Source of the DNA: Ixodes scapularis | Taxonomy: Eukaryota; Arthropoda; Arachnida; Ixodida; Ixodidae | Assembly (NCBI RefSeq): GCF_016920785.2 | Contig: NW_024609857.1 | Coordinates: 65,578,488-65,642,487, forward strand | Reading direction: 5' to 3' | DNA: 64,000 bases | Shown: positions 46,997-57,010 of the stretch, one piece after another | How the letters are laid out: the number at the start of each line of letters is the position of its first letter | Numbering within the stretch: position 1 is the stretch's first letter | The notes under the pieces: generated by a model | Told to the model about the DNA's origin: nothing | The model's input: the letters and a program-made list of their open reading frames with translations, nothing else | The model's database searches: none | Translations under genes and position numbers: made by a program

Positions 46997-47764
46997 CCAA
47001 AAAAAACGCGATCTTTTTTTTAAAAATATTTTGTTAGTATGTTACTAAACCAGTACATGTTAGTAAATTGTGTGGAATTTGAAGACACAACTACATATAT
47101 CCCACAACTACACATTAGAAACGAACACAAACACAAACATCATGAAGCAGTGGACACCTGAATCACACTTCCATTGACTGCTCCAGAGCCTTATATAGCC
47201 TGCATATGAAGGTAATCATTTAGCCGGTGACCACCTTAGCACTTATTAAGGTTCCAAGTCTTTAATGTTCTCCTCGGGAGTCTGTCAAAGGGAAAACAGT
47301 GTTTCGAAGTTCGTGGACAATATCTCTTACTAAAACGCATTGGTACAACTAATAATAATTCGGCGCAGTCGCTAAAACAACATCCACAAAACGGCTCCTA
47401 GAAGAATTATTATCGATTCCCTACATAGCACGACTCAGGACGAAGCGACTCAAGACAGTTTCTACCCTTTCGAATAGTTATTTTAACTTTTCTTTACTAG
47501 TTGACTATTTAATGTGGTCATTAAAGTCCGTATAGTCACAACGTCATAACGGCAGGGCATGCCTTTCGAATGCCTGGCCTCCAGGACGCGTCCCATGCCT
47601 TCCGTCGTGCTTTGACTGCACGCGCGCGCTCGAGGTGCATGAACGCCCTAGCGTTGTCAAGGGTAGTAGGCTCGCGCTGAAGGCGGAACAACTGAAGTTG
47701 CTTCCCGTTCTCACCTTGTCAGAGACTACTGAGAAACATAACGACTTTTGGTATCTAGTCGGGG
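46997..47764. other. No gene recognised
   Basis: A 74-codon frame from 47635 ends inside the repeat array and has no motif. No other feature. Confidence 0.35.
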
Positions 47765-48232
47765 TGTACTATGTTCAACAAAAAGTCAACAGAAAGTCTG
47801 TAGCTTTTCTATTGGCATTGGCTACTGAGAGTCAACTGAAAATTTTCAACACAAAGTAAACAGAACGTCTGCAGTCATTCTGATGACACTGTCAACAGAA
47901 AGTCAGCAGAAAAAACCAACATAACTTTAATAGAAAGTCAACAGCTTTTCTTTTGACTCAGGCTGAAGAAAGCATCAGAAAAGTTTCAGCAGAAATTCAA
48001 CAAACTTTCTGTTGACCATGTCAACAGAAGGTCAGCAGAAAAAAGTCAACATAAAGTTAATAGAAAGTCAACAGCTTTTCTTTTGACTCAGGCTGAAGAA
48101 AGTTACCAGAAAAGTTTCAACACAAAGTCAACAAACGTTCTGTTGACATGGTCAACAGATAGTCAAAGTCAAAAGAAAGTAATCAAAGTCAACAAGAAGT
48201 CAATACGTTTTCAATAAAAAGTCAAAAATCAT
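47765..48232. repeat. GTCAACAGAAAGTC-type repeat array
   Basis: Dozens of degenerate GTCAACA-GAAAGTC words in both orientations (also CTTTCTGTTGAC). A higher-order unit of about 125 bp is duplicated: it starts GTCAACAGAAAGTCAGCAG near 47895 and again GTCAACAGAAGGTCAGCAG near 48020, sharing CAGCTTTTCTTTTGACTCAG. Confidence 0.75.
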
Positions 48233-49018
48233 TTTTATAGGGGGGATCCAGTCGAGGGATGTGCGAGGAAGGAAAGAAGATTGGAATGTAGATGTGATAG
48301 CGATAGGTACCTCAACTTTGTGCTGATGATCATGACGAGCAGAAATATAAAAGGGACGAGTGATTGATTTGTTGCGAAGCACAGAGTTATCAAAATAAAG
48401 TTTGTAAAATAAAGAGACGCGTGCAACCTTACGTCGCCGGAAGAGGGGCGGGAGTGACAAAGTAGACTTCATAGAAGTTACCCTTGATGTATAATGATAA
48501 TCAGACAGAATAAAACGAGCGGATCTATTTTGAATGCCTCCCAACGCGGTGATGAGAGTGGCTTCTCCTAGATCCCATACAGAGGCTGCACATTCTGTCT
48601 TCAGTCGAACTAGAGTTTTATAAAGAATTAGCTTGGAGGGAAACAGGTGCAAATGAAAAGTTACGCCTGAGGTAGCCTAACATACCGTTAGCATTAGAAG
48701 TGATATACTGAACATGTGTTTTTCATGAGAGGTTAGAAGTTATATGTACACCTAAGTATGTGTAAGAAGATACCGTGCCAAGGCTCAGCCTGGTTAAGAA
48801 ATTAGTTCCGAGGGGTTTCATGTGACTGGCGAAATACACGCGTGGACCTACATTTGTTAGTACTAAGCGTCATAAACCATACGCCACACCACTGGTAGAT
48901 AGTGTTAATGTCAGACTGAAGCATGATGTTATCATGATCAATAAGTATCTCACGGTAAATCACACAGTCGTCAGCAAATAAACAAATAGACGCGAGGAAA
49001 CATTAAGAGGGAGGTTGT
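48195..49018 (-). pseudogene. CR1-like LINE fragment
   Basis: The 3' part of ORF2 on the - strand. Upstream decayed RT with LFADDCVIYREI (about 48985-48950), then an intact 150 aa segment (48652-48200) with SKLILYKTLVRLKTECAASV, IQNRSARFIL and FRRRKVARVSLFYK. This IQNRSARFI / RR...RL..FYK layout is typical of CR1/Jockey-type C-termini. Abuts the GTCAACA array on one side and a CAGGGTGTTCC element on the other. Confidence 0.7.
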
Positions 49019-49025
49019 CGATATA

Positions 49026-49350
49026 CAGGGTGTTCCTACTTATTCTTTTAGATTTGTTTTCAAAAACCGTGAAAGCTACACTTATGCGGTTTTCGCAGGT
49101 CATTTATACGGCCAAGAGCACATAGTATAGGGAAGTGGTCACAACTATTAGTCGGTTAATTAAGTAAAATTTGTTAATTAACTTTTTAATTAGTGCAAGT
49201 AGGCATATAGTGCCAATTAGAAACTTGCTGAGCATCATCGAAAACCACTAAATCAACTATTTTTAGGAGGTTATTATGCCGGGGCAGCATTTTACGGCGT
49301 TCTCTAAAAATGCTCCATTTAGATGCGCTTCTAGATCTCGGTTTCTTATC
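49026..49350. mobile_element. Left half of a TA/CAGGGTGTTCC element
   Basis: ATA|CAGGGTGTTCC, then TTTTCGCAGG, GTTAATTAA..., CTGAGCATCATCGAAAACCACTAAAT and TTTTACGGC, in the same order as in the 32841 element. The interior word TTATCGGAGCGCATCT is also shared. No right terminus found. Confidence 0.6.
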
Positions 49351-49509
49351 GGAGCGCATCTTTGCGCCTGCGGTCTCGCTCCCTGGTGGTCGCGGCGCGA
49401 AGCAACCCCCTTGCCTCTTTCGTAGAATGGAGGGAAGTAGGGCAGATGTGTGTTGTGCGTCGCATGGGGAGCAGGACTGCGGGCGCGTAGATGCGCTTCG
49501 ATAATATCC

Positions 49510-50060
49510 GATCACGTGAGGAGCAGGATCAAATGCCGTGCAGGAAAGTAGACGTTGCACGCGCCCTGGCGTACGATCTCCTGCTTCTGAGCGCGCCGCG
49601 CGCCTCGAACGCGCGGCGCCGCTATCCGCCGAATTCAAACACGTCAGGAGCAGGATCAACATGCCATTCAGGAAATACGGCGCTACGGGGATCCCCACAC
49701 TGGAGTTCCTGTATAGGCTCCCTACGGGAGCCAGAGTTGCGCGTCTGTTTTCCACGTGCCGCCGCGCCGCTAGTCGCCTTGATCCGATCACGTAAGGAGC
49801 CGAATCAAGTGCCGTGTAGGAAAGTAGACGTTGCACGCGCCCCGCCGTACGTATACCCCTGCTTTTGAGCGCGCCGCGCGCCTCGAACGCGCGGCGCCGC
49901 TATTCGCCGAATTCAGTCACGTGAGGAGCAGGATTAACATGCTGTGCAGAAAAGACGGTGCTACGGGGATGAACGCGCAACTCTGGCTCCCGTAGAAAGC
50001 CTATACGGGAACTCCAGCCCACACGAGTGTGGTCCACCAGAGCCGTATATTGGGAGAGTT
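49510..50060. repeat. 276 bp tandem duplication with GC-rich core
   Basis: GATCACGTGAGGAGC...GCCGTGCAGGAAAGTAGACG at 49510 recurs at 49786 (GATCACGTAAGGAGC...). Both units contain GAGCGCGCCGCGCGCCTCG and a half-unit restart CACGT-AGGAGCAGGAT. The 217-codon - strand frame across it is repeat-derived. Confidence 0.7.
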
Positions 50061-50083
50061 TGGCCAATAGGCGGAACTAGTGC

Positions 50084-50110
50084 CACTAAATAAGCTAAGC
50101 TTATTTAGTG
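50084..50110. repeat. 13 bp-arm palindrome
   Basis: CACTAAATAAGCT-A-AGCTTATTTAGTG, followed directly by further half copies (GAACTAAATAAGC, AGCTCATTTAGTGAC). Confidence 0.8.
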
Positions 50111-50149
50111 GAACTAAATAAGCGTAGCTCATTTAGTGACTCTAGGCGG

Positions 50150-51110
50150 AGTAAAGGCCGCCGCCAGCGCGGAACATTTCCCCCGCGGTTAGTGTGTAAT
50201 CTAAATATGTGACACCGCGTCGACCAATCAGCAAACCGCGACGTCACAATATTGAAAACGGCATTTAAAGCGTGAAAAGGAAGCGTTCAATCTCGCAGCA
50301 GCACGACGACGACGACGACGACGTTTGGAGGATGCCACACCGGGCTTCCGCGGTGCCTCATTCTCAGCCCTGGGTCTCGGTACCTCGGAAGCGGCAGCTT
50401 TTTGCCTTGACTGGGCTACCTACCCTTTGGAGCCTGATGTTTCGACTCCAGTGAGCGACAGCACCATCATGCTCCTGGGGCACCGTTGTGGTGGCGTGCA
50501 CCGATCGAACGGCTGGCTGCAGACCCCTTTGGCCCGCTGCTGACCCGCCAGAACGAAATGTGGACATCTTCAAATTAGACTGACATCCTCCGCAATAGCA
50601 ACAATCCATTTCGTCGTCATCGTGCATGTATACACTCATAGCGTTATTATGTTCCTTAAACGCGGCATCGCGGGCCTCCATGGTACGGCCTGTTGCCTTT
50701 CCGCGGTGCCGCCGCTTTCCGGAGTCAAAGAAATGTATTATTATTACTATTAAAACAGTGGAAAGGGTGAAGCGCGCGAGCGTCTTGAGACGCGGTTTGC
50801 TCGGCTCGGGTTGAGACGGTCCCACAAGGCTCGTACGCTGGCTTTGTCAGTGTTTTCCTTCTCCCAGTCTCAGCTGAGACGCTGTTTCTAGCAAGTCGGC
50901 CCTGGTATGGACCGCACGTTCGTTTATTCTACCGTTGAATATGGACGTGACGAAACCGTAGTTTGCGCCAAGTTTTCAGTCACCAAGAGTTCTACACTCT
51001 TACTCTAGCGACGCTAAAACGGCTTGAATTAGTCGTGTCACATATTTAGAGCTCACGACCAACGCTAGGGGCTGTTTCGAGGCCAGTGTTTGGCCCCGAG
51101 GTGCTTGCCT
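50150..51110. other. No gene recognised
   Basis: A (GAC)n microsatellite at about 50306-50322 and opposing frames up to 153 aa without motifs. Confidence 0.35.
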
Positions 51111-51117
51111 ATTCAAA

Positions 51118-51200
51118 CCAATGTATGGCCAAACTCTCCCAATAAATGGCTCTGTGGTCCAGTAGAGTTCCTGAATAGGCTCCCTACGGGAGCCTATTTT
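51118..51200. repeat. Inverted copy of the 50 kb repeat end
   Basis: TGGCCAAACTCTCCCAATA...GGCTCTG-GGTCCA complements CCACCAGAGCC...TATTGGGAGAGTTTGGCCA at about 50035-50067, and ATAGGCTCCCTACGGGAGCCTAT at about 51177 matches that at about 49712. The two blocks enclose about 1.05 kb. Confidence 0.65.
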
Positions 51201-51212
51201 GGAACTTTATGG

Positions 51213-53745
51213 ACGGATGGATGGATGGATGGATGGGTGAATCCGGCTGAGCCCTTTGGTGATGATGATGATGCGGCTATTTCCCTTCGAATCGGGAGGA
51301 CTCAAACAAGGTTTGCGCACAAGCCTGGGAATGTGGGTGTCTGAATGCTCCGTGAGGTGGATCTTCTGCCACCAGTCCTCCAGTCACCTTTTCGTGTCTG
51401 CAACAAGCCTTTTTGTGTCGTTGGAGGCTACCTTCAGCCCCGTAGCTGGGCAGACTGCTGTAGATTGTCCGATTTCAATATCAGTGAAGCCCAACGCTTC
51501 AGCGAGCGCTAAGGGTCTCGGACGCCTTGGGCCATTGTCCTGAGACCGGGACGGCTTGAGTCTCGCGCAGTCTAGCACAATGTGCTCCACCGTTTCGTCA
51601 TTTACCCCACACACCCTACACATTGTTGACGTAACAGTGGCGTCGAAACGACGCCTATAACAGAGCGTCCGCAGTGCCCCGGCACGTGCCTCGAACAAGA
51701 AGCGGCTACCCAGGCTGTTGTCATACAGCCCGACTTCCGAGGCGATGGTTATTTTGTTGGCGAGGTACACCCCCAGCGTCGATTTCGTTTGGGCGTCTTG
51801 GAGCCATTGTTGGGTCTCGCAGTCTCGTACTCTCTTCCTAACTTCCGACGTCCACTCCGTCTCCGTCGACGCATCAACAGGCTCCGAGAAGAAGCCGTAC
51901 TTGTGTTGAAGCTGATAGAGGTGCTTCTGCCAGCGGGTCCCCAGCCCAGTCAAGTTGGTGTATATAAACAGTCTCTTCACCCAACGGCATCTATCCATAA
52001 GTCGAAGGCGTCCGTCATACGCAATCTTGCTTGAAGTCTCCCGAGCCTCAAAAGAGGACGAGCCCAGGTCACCCTGCACTGCCTCGTTGGCGACCGCTCC
52101 ATGGCAGACCAGTGCCTGGCGTCCTACGTCTCTCTGCCTACGCTCCATATTGGCGCGGACATCTCCTGGGACACACACCACTGCATTTGCAAATGTTAGT
52201 CCGGGTACCATTACTGCTTTCCACAATTCCCGCGACGCGATGGCCCTGTTGCAACTCCAGAGGCTTCGCTTACGGAGAATGCTGGCTCCTCGTAGGGCTG
52301 CTTGGCGGAGATGGGTGTGATGGCCTTGCAGGTAGTCTGTGTCGTTCGACATTGTGATGCCCAAGTACTTGTAAGAATTAAGAATTAATACATCGGACCC
52401 TCCGAGATGAAGGCTATCGAGAGTTGTCTCGACGGAGCCCGAAAACACCACCGCCGCTGACTTGCTGGTATTAAATATTAACCCAAGTCCCATAGCCTCC
52501 TTGGAGCATATGTCAAGAAGTTTTTGCATTCCAAACACTGATCCTGCGGTCAGTACCACATCGTCCGCGTACGTCAATCCCGGTAGAACCCAGTCAACTC
52601 GATCCCCATGCTCCAAAAGTGCTAGTGAAAAGCCCAGTCCTGATTGTATAAGTTGCTTCTCTAGGGTGGATACATATAACATATACAATAGTATACAATA
52701 GGGGAAAAAGCGTGCAACCTTGGCGTAAACCCCTCGTCACCAGCCCCTCCTCAGAGTGAGCATCATGAAGGTGGGTCATAACCGTGTTGCCATAGTAGAG
52801 GCGAAAGATGAGTGTTATCCACTCCGGCGGCATGTCAAGCTGTTGTAGGATAACAATAAGCTGGGCATGGGAAACACTATCATAGGCCTTTGCGATGCCA
52901 AGGAAACAACCATAGTAGGCTCCTCTCCTCTTTCCGTGCAACCTCAATACATTGTGTTAAGGTAAAAAGATGGTCCTCTAATCGGCGTCCCCGTCTGAAG
53001 CCTCCTTGGATTTCTGTCAGTATACCCTCCTCCTCTGCCCATTCGTTCATGCGCTTTTTCATGATATGGGCGAATACCCTATACACCGCGCTTGTCACAG
53101 TCAGAGGTCTGTACTGTCGAAGGTACTGGCGGTCACATCCTTTTTTAGGAATCAGGAAAACCCTGCCGCATCTCCAGTCTCAAGGAATCTTCTTTCCCAG
53201 ATGCAATACCATTAAAAATTCCTGCAAGTTGGTCCCTGGAATACTTGCCCAGTGATTTGAGCACACTTGCCGGAATGTTATCTAATCCCTGGGCGGTGTT
53301 GTTCTTAATATGCGCTAGTGCGCGTATAACTGACACCCTACCAATTGTTACATTATTGCAATCCGGTGCACAGTCTCCGCCTTGCCTGGGGCAGAGATTT
53401 TGTAGTGTTGTCTCTCCTGGAGGCGTGAAAATTTCAACGAGATGATCTGTAAGGCATTGCCCAAGTCTCTCTGTTTGCATCCCTGTGTCTTCGTCCAGGA
53501 TTGCTAGGCACTGGTCTCTTCCATTGAGAGTTCCGATATATCGCCAGAACTTTCTGGATGCGTCTCGACCACTTGAACTGATGTCTCTCATTGTAGCTAC
53601 ATCAGCCTGAGCCATTAATCTGCAGCGCCATCTCTGGATAAGGCAAAGAAACATGGCCGTCGTTCGGTGTCTCTCTGATAACTGCCGCTCCGCCTTTGAA
53701 AAAGAAAAAAAAGTTTTTATTTTCTTATTTTTTTTTGTACTCAAA
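51213..53745 (-). pseudogene. Non-LTR retrotransposon ORF2, frameshifted
   Basis: The best-preserved retroelement in the window. In order on the - strand: 53744-53145 (thumb/N-terminal part, with AQGLDNIPASVLKSLG), 53098-52880 (VYRVFAHIMKKRMNEW, GGFRRGRRLEDHLF), 52947-52594 (LGIAKAYDSVSHAQL and LRQGCTLFPLLYT, RT boxes A and B) and 52688-51384 (LTYADDVVL, the catalytic box, then a C-terminus with CRVCGVNDETVEHIVLDC). Three frame changes separate otherwise open frames. The 3' end runs into TGATGATG and CCATCCATCC microsatellites (51213-51275). The clade is uncertain; an endonuclease domain is not seen. Confidence 0.8.
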
Positions 53746-53990
53746 GTTCCGACTTGAAATTTTAGCGCACCAATGTAAGCAGTTAGTCATTTTTGGAGAA
53801 AAGTTGCTACAGGATTCGTCAAGCTTTTGATTATTGCAAACCTATTTAGCGTGTAATTGGTTTTTGTCTTATTTTGTATTTTGGGAGGAGTTTTTCAGAA
53901 CGGCCAAAAGACTAATACTTCCATAAATCCGTTACCGCGCGCTTTGCATTCTGGGAACCTGTGGGCCAGAAGCTGAGTACGTATGGATTT
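53746..53990. other. Short spacer
   Basis: No feature apart from T runs at its left end. Confidence 0.4.
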
Positions 53991-54159
53991 TGCCCAGGGT
54001 TGGCGGTAACGTGTTACAATTAACGGCATTACCAGTAACGCGTCACGTTTTCTGGTAACGTTCTAGCGTACTCGTTACTTTTAGAGTGCAGATCCTAGGC
54101 GCCCGTTTCCAGGTTTCGCGGCGTCGGCATTGGCGTGGGCGTCGCCGTCGGCGTAACCG

Positions 54160-54600
54160 CGCTAAATTTAGCGGGAAAATTGATGTTACGTGGCCTCAAC
54201 AGCAATTCAATTCCCAGCTATATTTAGCGGGAAAATGGACGTCACGTGACCTCAACACCAATTTAGTTTCCCCGCTAAGTTTAACGAGGAAAATGACGTC
54301 ACATGACTTGGTGTCACGTCACCTATGAACAAATTATGTTTCTTTGCTAGATTTAGCAGAAAAATTGACGTCACGTGACCTCAACAGTATTCAGTGTCCT
54401 CGCTGAATTTAACGGGGAAAATGACGTTACATGACTTGGCTTCACGTCACCTATGAACAAACTCAGTTTCTCCGCTAAATTTAGCTGAAAAATTTACGTC
54501 ACGCAACCTCAATTGCAATTAATTTCCCGCTAAATATAGCGGAGAATTGAATTGCTGTTGAGGTCACGTGACGTCAATTTTCCACCTAAATTTAGCGGGG
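54160..54600. repeat. Array of GACGTCACGTGACCTCAA-type units
   Basis: About eight degenerate units of about 60 bp combine TTTAGCGGGAAAA, TGACGTCACGTGACC (overlapping TGACGTCA and CACGTG) and CTCAACA-CAATT, in both orientations. The last unit (about 54545-54600) is inverted relative to the first. Confidence 0.7.
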
Positions 54601-54895
54601 AAACTGGAAGAAGGGCAAGGTATGGAGGACGAGGAGGGGAGGGTACGGAGGAGGAGGATGGGACGGTATGGAGAAGAAGGAGGAAAGGGTACGGAAGAGG
54701 AGGGGAAGGAGGAGAACTGGAGAGGAGGAGAAGGGGTAGGGGCAGATGAGGAGGATGGAAGGAGGAGGAGTGGGATGAAAGGAGGAGGAGAAAAGTACGG
54801 GAGGACAAGGAGCAGAGGAGGGGGAGGAGGACGGAAGGAGGAGAGGAGCATGAGGGGAGAAGGAGAGGGTGTGAAGGAGGAGGAGAGGCATGCCC
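54600..54895. repeat. Polypurine tract of about 300 bp
   Basis: Almost only G and A on the + strand (GGAGGA/GAGGAG words), broken by a few T and C. It makes long artefactual frames on both strands. Confidence 0.85.
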
Positions 54896-55021
54896 TCTCC
54901 CCATACCCTCCCCTCCTCCTCAAAAGCTGCGCTCTAATTTCGTGTTAAAAAGATTTTTAAACGTCTTTCATTTTTCAAAACAGCTAAGGGTAACGTAAAG
55001 ACGTTACTCGTTACATCTTCC

Positions 55022-55991
55022 CAGTGTTGTATGCGTTACCGAAAAAAAGTAACTAAATACGTTACTCGTTACTTTCAAATAAATGTAACGCGTTACCGAC
55101 CTACGTTACCTCAAAATAAAAGGAACGCGTTACCGTTACCGTTACTGATAAAAAGTAACGCACGTTACTGTTGCGTTACTTTTTATTCACGAACTAAAAC
55201 ATTTGCTGTTTCGACGTTTGATATGTGCGTGAGCGTCATAGCTAAAATATGTCCATGCGGAAACTTAATTACCCTCTCTTTTTTTAGGGTTTCACCCGAA
55301 TAGTGACAAGAAAAACGCACGTTTGCAAGTCCGGTCTCAGGGCGCCGCCATCTTCCTCAGTGGGGTGCGCTCTCGGGAGCGGCCATAATCCGATTACGAC
55401 GCCTTAGCAAGGCTTCGTAATCGGATTATGACTGGTCCAAGCGCACCCCAGACAGGCAAGATGGCAGCGCCCTGAAGCCGGACTTGCAAACGTGTATATA
55501 TGAAGCTGATTTATAACATAAAAAACGGGAAAGGAAATGACACGAAGGTGTCATTCTCTTTCCCGGCGGGAAGCGAAACGCAGGCTTCGACGCAGGAATC
55601 CCAAATCCACCCGAAGCCGGACCTCTTTGGCCTTCCAGCCGAGGCGACGGCGGTAGCGAGGTCAACGAGCCGCGGGAGAAAACCAGTGGCAGGTGGCGTG
55701 TGACGTCAAATCTGACGAGCACCGACGTCAAAGAAAAGTGGAGGACAGCGGCACTTTTTGGCTAAGGAATTTATGACTGGGCACTTAAAAACACACACAC
55801 AAAAAACCTTTTTGAAGCTCTAGGAAGTAAAGTAACGTAACGTAATTTCGTTACACCTTACTCAACATAAGTAACGTAAGTACGTTACCCGTTACTTCTT
55901 TGGAAAAGTAACGAGTACGTTACTACGTTACCAAAAAAAGTAACGCGTTACCGGTAACGCCGTTACTTGTAACGCGTTATCGCCAACACTG
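55022..55991. mobile_element. hAT-like element with TSD CATCTTCC
   Basis: CATCTTCC at 55014-55021 and 55992-55999 flanks an element beginning CAGTGTTGTATGCGTTACC and ending GTAACGCG...CCAACACTG. Both ends are full of GTAACG/CGTTAC repeats. 970 bp, no transposase. TSD length and CAGTGTTG ends fit hAT. Encloses a foldback at 55318-55497. Confidence 0.85.
55318..55497. mobile_element. Foldback core of the hAT-like element
   Basis: ACGTTTGCAAGTCCGG...GGGCGC-GCCATCTT...GGGTGCGCT...CATAATCCGATTACGA on the left pairs with the right half ending CCGGACTTGCAAACGT; loop CGCCTTAGCAAGG. Arms about 80 bp. Confidence 0.8.
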
Positions 55992-55999
55992 CATCTTCC

Positions 56000-56809
56000 C
56001 AAGACCAGAAAAAAAGTACTCTTACATTTTTACATTTTTTCGTCTGTCTGTACTAACATAAAGAGGTACAGAAACGAAATGTTTGCACTTATTTCTTTGT
56101 TTAGATCTGATCTATGTTGTGCCGGCAGCCCAGAAATACTAGCCTAGACCCAATGTTTCCGGGCTGCCGGCAGGAAAGTCAAGAAAACTAATCATAAAAC
56201 AAATTCATAGATTTCAAAATTGCGTCTGGAGGCAGTCTGTGAAGCTCCGTTGGAATGCTGTCACGTCATGAACTCCTTAAAAGCAACGCCTGTTCGCGCC
56301 AGTATGGCTCACTCGTGGAGTTACTTAGTCCTGAATGTGACTCGGCGGACATTTCGCACCATCAGGTTCGCCGCTCTTTGCAGAAGTTAAGTAGGGGTTT
56401 GATTTGAGCTTACGGGTACCTCTTCCAAACCAACCATACCACTCCCCGCACCCCCCCGCCCTTTTTTTTTTCCTGGATCCTCCGTGAATAGCGCGCTCAA
56501 ATACGGCCCCCATAGCTTGCAGGTATTGCCATTGTTGGGTACTAACGGTTATTTCTACTTACTGGTTCTCTCGAGCTACTACTTCTGTGGTGTGAGGTTA
56601 ACACGATGGACCGAACTATCATGGCACATAAAATACCGATAGGGCCGCGAACGACATTACCAACAAGCTAGGGCGTACAGTCTTCTACTCTGCGAAATTG
56701 CCGCACGTTGACGCCACCAAGCTGCATCGCTCGCAGCTAGAGTACCCTTGACAGTGCAGAAACTGTCGACGTCACGAGCGTGGTACGCATTGCGCTTCTC
56801 AATACCGAC
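56000..56809. other. No gene recognised
   Basis: A C/T-run patch at 56449-56471. No exon or repeat family assigned. Confidence 0.35.
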
Positions 56810-56905
56810 CCCTGCCCGTTCCGATCTGGATGAGCATCGTACTGGTGTGCGGTCGTAGATCACTACTGCGTGGTGCACGTTAAAAACCCCAGGCTACCGG
56901 TTGAA
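56810..56905 (+). repeat. SINE tail fragment (copy 3 of 4)
   Basis: CCCGTTCCGATCTGGATGAG...GTACTGGTGTGCGGTCGTAG...CTACTGCGTGGTGCACGTTAA...CCAGGCTACCGG is the reverse complement of the 61 kb SINE tail. The tRNA-like head is not recognisable upstream. Confidence 0.65.
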
Positions 56906-56979
56906 TTGTACTGGCTAAGTTTCTCATCTACAACTGGGAGACAATTGTCGCACGTTGAGGCAGATTACGTTCTAGGCTT

Positions 56980-57010
56980 AAAACCACCGAACAGGATGTT
57001 CGGTGGTTTT
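56980..57010. repeat. 13 bp hairpin
   Basis: AAAACCACCGAAC, loop AGGAT, GTTCGGTGGTTTT; perfect arms. Confidence 0.75.

Larger units (their letters stand above)
53992..55013. mobile_element. hAT-like non-autonomous element, left part
   Basis: CAGGGTTGGCGGTAACGTG and repeated GTAACG/CGTTAC words open the element at about 53993; GGTAACGTAAAGACGTTACTCG near 54990 is its degraded right subterminal region. Its right end seems broken by the next insertion at 55022. Contains the repeat block and the polypurine tract below. No transposase. Confidence 0.55.

Noticed and set aside
49186..49836. 216 aa minus-strand frame
   Set aside because: Made of the 276 bp GC-rich tandem repeat; periodic translation without any motif.
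54530..54948. Frames of 65-126 aa on both strands
   Set aside because: Translations of the polypurine tract (Glu/Arg/Gly on +, Ser/Pro/Leu on -); composition artefact.
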